DNA of 64,000 nt, from positions 124,001 through 188,000 of the forward strand of contig CAXKVR010000046.1 in NCBI GenBank assembly GCA_964058845.1, given 5' to 3'. Each line of letters begins with the position of its first letter. Position 1 is the first letter of the stretch. The stretch comes from Carex sylvatica. Its lineage: Eukaryota > Streptophyta > Magnoliopsida > Poales > Cyperaceae. Below are positions 37,716 to 48,429 of the stretch, piece by piece. The notes under the pieces are model-generated. The model saw nothing but the letters and a program-made list of their open reading frames with translations, was not told the DNA's origin and ran no database searches. Made by a program: the position numbers and the translations under genes.

Positions 37716-38540
37716 GATTAAGTCTCTGTGCTCTTTCTCATATGGCTTTCCTTCATCTCTGAAGGTATATGACATCTCTGGTAAAGTTAGCTCGCAACTA
37801 TACAAGGGGTACGATGGTCTAAGAAATAATGACAGAGTTGAGTGGAACAACCGGTATGTAGGAAATATATATCAAATTTTTCTCCTTTTTTTCCTATATC
37901 TGTTATCACTAATGGAAATATTTCTCTAACTGGTATGGTTTTCTGTTATTACTATTTTAATGGTCTGGTACATATATGTTCCAGTCTGTGGTGTTGTAGC
38001 CTTGTTGGTCATGTATGGTTAAGCTGCAGCTACTATTTTTGTTAGTTAGAATCAAATTTGTACTGATTTGATACTAGAGGAAAAGTTGTTTTATTTTGTT
38101 TTGTTTAATTTGGTTTGAATCAAATTTTTACTGGTTTGTACTAGTTTTAATTAGAATTAAATTTGTACTGTTTTAGTTAGAATCAAATTTGTTTTGTTTT
38201 GTTTTATTTTGTTTGGTATTATATTCAGCTGCTTCCATTTAACACAGATCATGGACGAAGCTAGTTTATGTTTTAATGCACTTTTTTGTTGGCCCTGTTA
38301 GTTGTCCATATTTATATTAAGTTGGCTCTTTTAGATTGTTCATTGTTCAGCCCATCTAACTTAAACGGGCTTTATGTTGAACGGGTTCAATGCTGAACGG
38401 GCTCTGTTTTGAACAAATAATGAACGGGCTGAACATGAGCATGCAGAATTTTATTTTGGGCCGGTTATGAACATGATCATTTCCATTGAATTCTGAAATG
38501 AGCCGGGTATGAACAGGGGGCCCGTTCATTAGCACCCCTG

Positions 38541-38548
38541 ACACGGAG
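38541..38548. repeat. Right target-site duplication of the hAT element
   Basis: ACACGGAG, identical to 33827-33834. Confidence 0.9.
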
Positions 38549-38585
38549 CACATGCCCCCAATTTTTTTTTTTACTATAAAAGAAA

Positions 38586-40513
38586 GGAAAAATTTCTGCT
38601 ATACCCATATAAACTTTTAAAATAGCCAATTTGCCCATCAAAACAACATAATATCCAATATACACATACAAACTTTATCTTATTTCTTCTATCCCCTTTT
38701 ATCTATTAAATTTTTTATTTAATTATTTTAAATATTATTTGGACAAATATACCCTTCCCTTTCCACTGTCTGTCTAAGTTAGCTGGTACTCTCTTCTCCA
38801 ACTAAATGACTAATGGATGCCTCTCCCCGACAAAACCAATGGCGCACCCTGTACATCTCCCTGACATCTCTCCTGCCCTCTCCTCTCACTGAACCTAGAT
38901 TGTCAAGCCTCTCCTGCTCTCTCCTCTTGCTTACACTGGCATGCCCTCTCTTCTCTCCCCTTCTCATTTCCAACACCAGTCGCATGTCTCAGTTTAATCA
39001 AAATTTCAGCTAAATACGAAAATTCTTTTATCCTTTTATCCTTTTATCTAGTACCTAGAAAATACACAAATTGAGAATAATGTGTATCTAAGTGTCTTTC
39101 ATCTATAAAAAAATTTGGCAAGTTAAAATTCACTCCCAATAAGTACTTGCAAAAATCAAAGTGAAAATATAAATGTTATTTATACTGGTACTAACAGAGT
39201 TCCTTTTTGTTTTCCATTATTATTTTTTCTGGTACAGAGGTATTAGAAGGTGGTATTAGGTTGCAGTAACATACCCAAACATCGAAAGGTGAAAAGATGC
39301 AACATAAAGTTAAAGAGCGTAAGAAGGAGATGCTATGACAACTCTTTATGTGAAAAACCCTGGTCCTTACTCCTTATGTTCATTAATGCAAAACTTTTTT
39401 TTGAAAAAGAAGAAGAGTATTTAGATGTCATTTGCAAGTTATGACAGAAAAAAAATCTAGAAGGAAAAGCCTTACTTCATCAATAATATTATATTATTAT
39501 TGATAAAGTTTAAACATTAAAGCAAGCTCCATTATGAAGTGAATCTGAGAGAGATGAGAAATATGAAAAAATAAAAGAAAGGAAAGGAAATCCTCGGAGA
39601 TACTTATTTTATACATCAAAGATACCAAGTCTTTTTTGTAAACTTTGTAAAACCCCTTTTTTCTGATAAGATCATAATTCTGTTTTTTAAGGCGTAAAAA
39701 ATATTTTGTTAATAAAAAGTATCATCGAAAGATCAAAAGAAAAAAGTAAAAAACATCCAGAAGATTGAAGGATTAATCTGAACTTAATGAAGACATTCAT
39801 TTCATTATCAAACTTTAAAAAATTGAAATGCATAGATCGTACTGCTAATCAGGCTCCTCTCACATTTAAACACACGTCGAGATGGATTAGAATGTGTTGG
39901 AGATGCTGGTAGCCGGATACAATGCTCTTGTTGGCACGGCTTTGGGACCTAATCTAATACAACGTCCTCTCATGCGTGTCACAGCTTATCAAAGCCCGTC
40001 AAGTTCATGTTGCACTTACATGTTCAAATTGTTTTCTAATTCCTCCCATCCTAATTTAGTTAATTGATCTGGTCTAGGTCCAGCCAAGGTACACCATGGT
40101 TTGACCAATTGACAGCATCATGCATGTCAGCTCTGTCAGCATGTCACATCTATTTGACTGGTAAGGTAGCACCTTCAAGGTGTTGTGATCCTCATCTAAT
40201 CTTCAATTTGAAGTCTCATCTCTTATTGCTCAATCGACCAGGTCAAACCTCACCTTACTTCTCCCATTTTCAGTGACCATGGGGTGATTAGAGAGCGCCA
40301 TTAGTTTCTCTTGGGATAGGAAAGGGTACTGGAGACCTTACCTAAGGGTATAGTTGTCAAAATAATATTTAAAATAGTTAAATAAAGAGTTAAATAGATA
40401 AAAGGAGATAAAAGAAATAATGCAAAGTTTTCATGGAGATATAGGATATTATGTTGTTTTGATGGGGATATTGGCTATTTTAAAAGTTTACATGGGCACA
40501 TGAGAAATTTTTC
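38586..40513. mobile_element. Mutator-like or foldback element with about 170-bp TIRs, non-autonomous
   Basis: 38586-38760 and 40342-40513 are long inverted repeats. The outer ends read GAAAAATTTCT on each strand, and blocks such as TAAACTTTTAAAATAGCCAA and CCATCAAAACAACATAATAT are conserved in both. The 10-bp flanks ATAAAAGAAA and ATAGAAGAAA differ at one base, compatible with the 9-10-bp duplications of Mutator-like elements. The interior (about 1.6 kb) has no transposase. It holds a pyrimidine-rich block (38780-38960) and a block at 39840-40270 of more even composition, which could be captured host sequence but is not recognised. Confidence 0.75.
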
Positions 40514-41078
40514 ATAGAAGAAATAATTCAACCTGACTACAAATTACAGAGAGTTTCAGTCCGAACCTGCACTATCTGAATTTGCTCATAAGATGGCCTC
40601 ACAAACCACATCATCGAATAAAAAAAAACATCTCTATTGTATGTGCATTTAAAATGTAGCAGCCTAGCAGCACCCAACATGTACTTGAAGCGCTGTATCT
40701 ATGTTAGATTAACTTGCAGGATCAATTCAATAGCAATGGCTAAAAGTATGATATTGAAACCTGGCAAGTATGATATCCATCAATTGCCAATAACAGATGC
40801 AATACAAAAGAGACTACCAAAAGAGAGAGATATATCCCCAAAACATTCACGACAAATATGAAGGTAAAAAACAAACACTTTTCTAACTAAAACAAACTGA
40901 GACAAATAGACAGATAGTAAGAAACCTTAACAAGTCTATAAGTACAACACAAAAACAAAACACATCCTGTTCAAATTTATTCCGCGAACCAGCCATCACA
41001 AAAGAACAAGGCCATTATAATCCTTCACCCCTTCTTCCAACCCACATTAATTCCAAAATTGACGAAAAAACACACTAT
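40514..41078. other. Spacer and probable 3' UTR of the next gene
   Basis: No coding sequence. The part next to 41079 probably holds the 3' untranslated region of the minus-strand gene that ends there. Confidence 0.4.
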
Positions 41079-44000
41079 TTACCGAACTGGCTGTTGGTTG
41101 TAGTGGTTCTTCTCTTTCTTCTTGGCAGCCGCGAGTCGAGCACTCCTAGCTGCTGCCTCACTGGCAGCCTTCTTCGCTGCTGTGTCAGACTCTTTTCCTG
41201 TTTTTTTCTTCTTGGATGAAGCAACCTTCTTCAGGCGCTCTTTGACATCCTCTGGATCAGCACTGACAGCTGGCAGCTCCTCATTGGTGGGTTGGCTGGC
41301 ATTTGTGTCGGAATTCTCGGCCTGATCTTGGGGCTCCTTGAATGATTTCTCCTTCTTGGCTTTCTTTTTCTTCGAGGCCTTGCTCTCACCAGGAGCTGGT
41401 GCATTATCCTTCTTCTCACCTTCAACTTGCTCGCCTTGCTTGCTGTCTGTAATTCCAGGAGATCAAATGATTACCCAAAAAAAATGTAAGTCAAACAATC
41501 TTGGAAGAAAATTTATTGATTTAACAAAACAGAAGGCCACAATAAATGAAAATGTTAATCACCAGGTCATGCATGAGCTCACCTTGTAAAGTATCCCGGT
41601 CAGAAACCAGTTAGACTTGGATCCAACTAGTGTCTTACTATTTATCGGCAGGACAAGGATAGTAACTACCTGCTGGTTTAGTTGGACTCATTTGCTGCAA
41701 CATTTATTGCAGTACACTGGAAACGACCCCAAAAAAGGTATGAACAAGGCAGTACCTGTACTGTGCTATACTTGCACCCAACAGGACCTCTATTTGCAAA
41801 AAAGAGTACACAGATAGAAATGTTCTAAATATATCAAGCCTGTCAACTCCTTGAAAAGGTGCAGTTTTTTTCTAGAAATAAGCCAGGATAGCACCAGTAC
41901 AAAAACTCAAACCTTCCTAATTGACCTCTAAAACAAGAATTCTGGACTCCTCACTCCGTAAACAGGAGAACAGCGGAAAGGCAAATTTTCAAATTATAGA
42001 AACATGTGTACAAATCAAATTCAAGTTTCATAAACCATCATTTTCTGTCAGGAGCTTCCAGAAGGCAACTGAAACCTAATCTTGCCTGTTCTAGCCCCAA
42101 AAAGATGGGAACCTCCGCATTTGATCCATAAACAAAGGAAAACCAGGCAAGATGATCTCGCAACAAAAGAAAATGCATACACTAAATGAGTTACCTTCTT
42201 CATTCTTGGAGTTGTTCCCTGAAAGACCAAGTTCAGCCAACACGGCATCCAGCTCAGCCAGCTCCTTCTTCTTCAGCTCCTTTTTAGACAGTTGTCTCTC
42301 AGTATCCTTGGCAGGTTGAGGTGCTGCCGGGACCAACGTAATGGGAACTGGTTCGGCATGAGGTGCTGCTTCCTCTTCATCAGCATCCTCTTCATCATCT
42401 CCTTCGTCAATGCCAAGACCTTCATCCTCACTTTCACTCTCCTACAATGTCAGACAAGAAAACACGGCTGTAACATATTTGCATAAAAGATATGGGAAAT
42501 GGTGATGATAAACCCCCACAGGCAGCTCCATTAACTTAAAAAACCCTCTTTTACATTATAAGGAGTTGTCAACAGCACCTAAATAATACCTATGATACAA
42601 ACAGGAGTAACTGTGCACAATGAGTAAAAGGATTCAGAAGTTGCTTTTACATTTTAGAAATCCAAAGAACAAAAACTCAAATTCTTAAGTGGATCTTTTT
42701 TAAGGTGCTGCCCAGCTAATAGTTATCAGCAGCACACCTTTTTAATAAAACAGGAAATGATAACAGAACCAATAGAAAACCCATATTGCATTGCGAATTG
42801 AAATTTAAAAGGCCCACATCACACCACCATACAGAGTAGCCATAATAGTTAAAACTACTTGGGACTTTTCTACTCACTAAAAGCATAACACTATGTATAA
42901 AAATCAAACACCCAAGCAAAAATTGGTTCGAAAAGGTGGAGGAAAAAGATAGATGTCATATGCCATGACACAGTAGAAAGTAATTCAAAAGAGATGTGTC
43001 AACTAAAGTGTCGTGTTTGACTTCTTCAGCCTTCATTACACAATTGCATAATGAGATTTCAGAAATTATGATATAAATGAGATAATGGAAACAGATTGCC
43101 ACACAATTAACATATGGCTCTTCCAAAGTTGGCACACAAAAAGGTGCGCTTATGAGAGCTTCAAAATTGGCAAGTACTTGTAAAACAAACAGCAAACATC
43201 GTGGCATTTTATTGCGAAATTTGAGTTTGCAGATGTAATGTATATTAACTTGCTACCATTTGAGGTCAATTTCTACAGTTAAAATTCCACAATTATTTAA
43301 AAAGTTCTTAAAAGAATTATTTTGTTTAAAAAGGTAAGGGTAAGTAACTAAGACATACAATTGCCACAACAAAGGTGTGGATATACTCTTAATAAACATA
43401 TTTGCACAATACCTTTCATATTAAGAAGCATCAGAATGGATAAAATGAAAACATTTAAAGAAAATAATGGACGAAGAAGCTGTGACGCTATTCAAATACT
43501 TGAAAAAATATATAGTTTTAACACTTTCCAGTCATAAACATGTGACCCAACAATAATTTTCATTAAAACAATTACATATATGACCCTCATCACTAAATAT
43601 GCATGAGCACAAATTGTGTGAGTAATGTAGCAACACAAGACATAAGAAGGTTGCTTCACTTTTTACGAAATATGGAAGCTCAGATTTTTCACTTTTTACG
43701 AAATTATTAGCAGACTAATCTAAAAATTTTCAACTATCACTAAATGCATAGATTGAACTGATAATAAAAAAATTTAATCTTGAAGAAATAACAATGCAGA
43801 GTTTTAGATTAGAAGAAAACCTCCTGCATTATAGCGTGGTTTTTGGTCCCCCTATGATCAGGTTGGGTCCACGAGGTCTGCAGCGGGGCTGTGTTGGCAT
43901 AGAAGTCATCATCATCATCCTCGACGTCAGCCCATGAGGTGGCGTTGAGAGGTGTTTGGGCCCATATGACAGGTTGAGGCTCAGGGTCCGTATTACTAGT

Positions 44001-44150
44001 TCCCTTGCTAGTACCGTGCTTAGAAGAAGCCTTTTTTGATGATTCCTTGTCGGACTTCTTCTTCTTCTTAAGGGTTTCTAGCGCCGCAAAAACATTAGAG
44101 TTGACGATATTGACAGGACCGTCATCTCTCCTGTTGCCTCCACCTACCAT
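41079..44150 (-). CDS. Plant-conserved Lys/Asp/Glu-rich protein of unknown function, 3 exons
   Basis: Exons 44150-43821, 42441-42195 and 41446-41079 join in phase (330, 247 and 368 nt) to give 314 aa. All four splice borders fit consensus: donors GGAG|GTTTTC and GAAG|GTAACTC, acceptors ATTGTAG and ATTACAG. The N terminus (MVGGGNRRDDG, NSNVFAALETLKKKKKSDK) resembles a family I have seen in plant proteomes without an agreed function. An SWADVEDDDDDFY acidic motif follows. The middle is acidic (ESESEDEGLGIDEGDDEEDA), then a Lys/Glu-rich probable helix (RQLSKKELKKKELAELDAVL). The C-terminal third is Lys/Ala-rich (KKKKAKKEKS, KKAASEAAARSARLAAAKKK). There is no enzyme motif or membrane segment. Composition suggests a nuclear or ribosome-associated, largely disordered protein, but this is inference. 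Confidence 0.85.
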
Positions 44151-44696
44151 ACTTGGGGAAATTGAATTGAGAAAGCGTCGCTGCTGTCCCGAGATCGAAT
44201 TAGATCGATCTGAGCTCTATGCTCCTAATTTAAAAAAAAAAAAAATGGGATCGAAAAGGGGTGGGGGGGGGCAGCTGGAGATAGAATTAGGGTTTGGGGG
44301 AAATTGGAATTGTTGAAAGGAAATTCAGGATAAGCGAGAAGAGAGAAGAGAGAGAGTTGGAAAGAGAAGAGAGGATTAGGTTAAAAGTTGAAACAGAGAG
44401 AGAGGCGAGCGAGAGAGCTCCCGACAGACAGCGGCGATTTGTTTATGGAATTGGGAAGGGAAACAGACACCAGATAGAGAGGAGATAGAGAGAGAAAACC
44501 TCCAGCACTTTATATTTATTTTGGTTGCACCTGGATCACTGGAAGCTTCCGTTGCTCTCAAGTTTGTACCGCTTTCGTCGGATAAAATTACCGCACCATC
44601 CTAACCGTCCAATCAGTTGGAATCCCTCTGTTACCAGGTATCGCTTCGCTTGTTTCCGCATTATGACTTCGTTTTCATTTCAAGGAGGCATTTGCG
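44151..44696. other. 5' UTR and promoter of the Lys/Asp/Glu-rich protein gene
   Basis: A strongly purine-rich (plus strand) GAGA tract at about 44320-44500 reads as CT-rich on the gene's strand, which is typical of plant 5' leaders. No other feature. Confidence 0.5.
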
Positions 44697-44892
44697 GGAG
44701 ATAAATCTGCTATGATCCTAACAGGGATTGGATTGTAGGGTCCTACGATTCCAAATCCAACCTTTTATTTCTTGAGTATTACGAATCTCCATAAAAATTA
44801 TTTTGTATGCACGAATCTCAAAACAAATAAAAGGTTGGATTTGGAATCATAGGACCCTACAATCCATGTTAGGATGGTAGCAGATTTATTTC
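44697..44892. repeat. MITE family B, copy 1
   Basis: The left arm ATAAATCTGCTATGATCCTA and following bases are repeated inverted at the right end. The arms of about 75 bp include AGGGTCCTACGATTCCAAAT and its near-complement. The element is flanked by direct repeats TTTCAAGGAGGCATTTGCGG and TTTCAAGGAGACATTTGCGG. Confidence 0.75.
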
Positions 44893-44911
44893 AAGGAGAC
44901 ATTTGCGGGAA

Positions 44912-45113
44912 TGAAATCTGCTACAATCCGAATTTAATGAACAGTACTCTTAAATTCTTGCTTTTTTAATTTAACCGTTCAATTTTTTCTGTGCACGTAT
45001 CTCCAAACAGCTAGTTTTTCTGTACACACATCTCAAAATAAATCGACAGTTGAATTTAAAAAAGCAAAGATTTCAGAATACTGTTCATCCAATTCGAATC
45101 GCAGCAGATTTGT
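44912..45113. repeat. MITE family B, copy 2, adjacent and diverged
   Basis: The left arm GAAATCTGCTACAATCCGAA is repeated inverted at the right end. The arms of about 75 bp contain TGAACAGTA and its complement. It shares termini with copy 1 but has a different interior, and it is followed by TTTCCGCATTTGCG, again like the copy 1 flank. Confidence 0.7.
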
Positions 45114-47410
45114 TTCCGCATTTGCGTATCCTCTCCTCTGAGAGCATCTCAGCTTTTGCGTGACAGACGTGTCCGGTGCCTATTCGGGATAGCGTAGGGG
45201 CCAGTATTTTTGTGCTTTGAGATTCGTTCATAACGTATTTAACGGTTCAGATGTTCCATCAAGTTTGAGGATGCGAATTCCCATTCTTATGCAGTGCTAA
45301 TCGTTCGGTATAACAGGAACATATGAATGTTATCCGGATTGAAAATTTATTCTATGATCGATCGGTTCCATGCGTTTAAGGATTATGGGGAGTTGTCAAT
45401 ATTAAGGAATAATATATTTATCTCTTCAAATTATTTTTGTCCATTATAATTAATTTCTGCTATTGAGATGATTTATTGTCTTTGTATATAATTATAAATT
45501 GAGTTGGACTATAGTGAGTTACGAAGTAAAAGTCTTGTTTTAATTTATATTTATATTTTTATTTTTAAAGTCTAAATAGTCGATTTGAACCGCTCAATAT
45601 AATCTTCATATTGAAAAGTACTTGAAAATTAAATTTCACATTTTTTTTTTGGATAGAAAATTGATATTTTTGGATGGATTATGGACTATCAAAAATAGTG
45701 ATTTAAAAAATTCTAAACAAATAGTAAAAAAAATTCAAAATAATTCAAAAAAATATAAATGTTCAAAACACTGTTTATACTTTTTCGATACAGAAACTAT
45801 CTAAATGGTACAAACACATCCACTTAATTTTGAGAAAGGCGAACAGATGTATGACAATTTTTGCTCTTCAGTATTATCAATGATAACAAATACAATATGA
45901 TTTTTACTCACGGAAAACAGAATGGAACTATAGCAATTTATTGTTGGCTCTTCAATATGCTTCAATATTGAGTTGTATTTCGATTTTAAACAATGATACC
46001 TAAATGGAATTTTGTTGGACAGCAAGATTATATTCAATAATAATTTAATTTGGGTATATCCCACTATCCCATTCCCACCCCATACAAATGTAACATGTGA
46101 ATAAATAACAAATAAACAGTGTTTGTTGGCGTTGATCAGCTTGGACGGTATGCTCCGGGTGCACCTGACAACAGAGGCAGGGGCGTGTCTGCTCGTGACG
46201 ATTTAGGCACTCCTTATATTATTATCCCTTCGGTGAAGAACGGAAACACCATTCATTTACGCCTCTATTAGGTAAGCTATTATTCATTTGCGTGTTGGTG
46301 TTGCCTCCGATATAAATATAATAATGGGAACTCGTTTACTATATCTTATTCCACTGGAGCACGGAACCGCGATTCCACGACAGCGACCTCCTATTCCTAT
46401 CCGTTGGATTTGCATCTTATCCATATTCCCATCCCGTTCATCATAAGCTCAAAATCAAATCCCGATTGTGTTGGAGTTGGACTAAAATGTTGATTTCATG
46501 TCGCTCGCTCATAAATTAACGGCGCCTCAAAAACTCAAAAGTAGTGTTAGTTAGTATCTGTCTGGAACTCTGGATAATTAATTATTAAAAATTGTGTATC
46601 TAATCTATACTGTCGTATGTGGGTTCCTCCAATCATAAAAAGAAAGATCAAAAGGCTAAGCTTTCATATGAATCTCAGTCGAACCAGGCTTTTCTCTTCT
46701 CTGGAGGAGAATCTGCGATGGTGCCACGTCAGGATAGCAATATATCCACAGATTTCTGTTTTTCTCATTCACCACAAGTGACCAACAAGCAAACAAAAAA
46801 CTTTTTTCGCTTATGTACATCTTTTTTCCTTTTTTTTGGGGGGGGGGTTAGAATATTCTTCGCTTCTGTTACCGGACTTCATTGCTTATAGTAATTACCA
46901 ATCATGATAATTAGTTTATCAGATGATATGAATGGAAAGATACCTGTCAAGTTTCTATCCTACACAAAGCAATATTTTCAGCACTGCAACTGGCTTGGGT
47001 CAGATTATTGGCTGAGTCCACCCCAACCAAATAAACAAAGAAGCAATCATTATTAGAAATGGAAAGAAGAAAAGAATAAAACTTAAAAAGAAATTTCTAA
47101 ATTTCTTAAAGAAGTTACAAGCTCCTGAAATCAGAGCAACGTGGCAATTGCTCCAATCCTCTTACCAGATTACTCAATGCAAGCCTACTTGAAGATAACT
47201 TTCATAATCAACCCATAATAAAGTCCATGTATATTCAATTCAACAAGGATTGTTTTTCATAGTCCAACATATCAGCACTGCTCTATTATAAACAAACAAT
47301 ACCAGGCTAAGAGCTAGAAGGCTTTCCATCCAATAGGCATGGTCAAACATTTACTGTAAAGAAGAGAAAAATACACCACAACATAATCAAGGAGGCCCAA
47401 AAAGAAAGCA
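45114..47410. other. Intergenic region with a degenerate MITE
   Basis: 45555-45775 has worn family-A motifs (CGATTTGAACCG, CAAATAGTAAAAAAAATTC) in inverted arrangement. The mixed-composition stretch at 46120-46480 may be promoter-like sequence. A G run occurs at 46839-46847. No gene is supported. Confidence 0.4.
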
Positions 47411-48227
47411 TTATTTTGTGCTAATAGAAAAAAAAAAATACAATTCTGCAACAAAGAAGAGGAAAATCATGAGGAAGACCATGAGGACAAAGAAAATCTT
47501 GATCATGAGCCACCTGTTCGATGAAATGCTATTTAGGTACTTAAGCAGCTGACCTTGGGCTCCTTCCACATTCGCCAATGTGTCTTCCATGTTCTCATCA
47601 ATTCTGTAATAATTTTATCATCTCAATTAATTCACCATTGCCAGAATTGAAAAATGGTGACGGAAATTATCAAGATTTACAGTTTAAGAGTGCACATCAC
47701 AAGGCTTATGCAAATGTGACAGTACCATTGCTGGTTAAATATTTGAGACACCAGTTAACTTACAATACTACACTACTAAGTAGGGAATTTGATAACTAGC
47801 ATGGTTTTAGGCCTCTTCAAGGTTGACATTTTGCACCAAAACTTCTAAAAAGGCAAAAAGGAAATTGGCGATATTTTCAGCACTAGTGTTTAATCATCCT
47901 GTCTTAAACCAATCGAACTAGTGTTTAATCATCCTGTACTCTAACCCCCGATAGTACTATAAACCAAATCATAATGTTATTATCAGGTATCTAATTGAGA
48001 TGAGTAAAAGGAAATTGGCAAGCACCCTCGACAATAAGCTAAGAACCTGATTTCTCTTTATTTGAGGAAATAACAAAGGAAGGAACACCCAATATTCATC
48101 TCAAATTGCCGAGGACACCAACTTTGAGGGTGGAAGGATAGATGGAGGCATAGAGCAGTTGGAAATTAGGAAATAACAGATTTGCAATTGAGAACCATTT
48201 GTAATGTCTGATGATGTTGATGCATAC

Positions 48228-48388
48228 TGTGGTTTTTTAGAAAAAAAGAATTGTATTGATTCCATTGATTTTTTGGATCTATATAGGCGTTATATTTTTA
48301 TTCAACACCCTAACTATTCTATAATTCATATCTTACCAAACGGTCCCTATAGTTCCATATAATGCATAAACATACATAAATCTCAACA
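48228..48388 (-). repeat. 3' LTR of the copia element
   Basis: 161 bp, about 90% identical to 52924-53083 by eye. It contains ATTGTATTGATTCCATTGAT and ends ATAAATCTCAACA. Confidence 0.9.
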
Positions 48389-48429
48389 CTCTCTCTCAAG
48401 ATGGGCAAAAGATATCAATCAAGCCCATC

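Larger units (their letters stand above)
33835..38540 (+). mobile_element. Full-length autonomous-type hAT transposon, 4,706 bp
   Basis: Perfect 8-bp direct repeats ACACGGAG flank it at 33827-33834 and 38541-38548, the target-duplication size of the hAT superfamily. The left end reads TAGGGCTGCTAACTGAAC. The right end, reverse-complemented, reads CAGGGGTGCTAATGAACG, a short imperfect terminal inverted repeat. Subterminal regions at both ends are rich in GAACGGGCT/AGCCCGTTC-type motifs, the usual transposase binding arrangement. An uninterrupted transposase frame lies at 35353-37302. Probable 5' untranslated exons end at about 34324 (donor TTG|GTAAGC) and span 34921-35001, followed by an acceptor TGTACAG at 35345. 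Confidence 0.92.

Noticed and set aside
38813..39013. Ser/Leu-rich frame inside the long-TIR element as a gene
   Set aside because: Only 66 codons, with no recognised domain. Kept only as a possible captured fragment.
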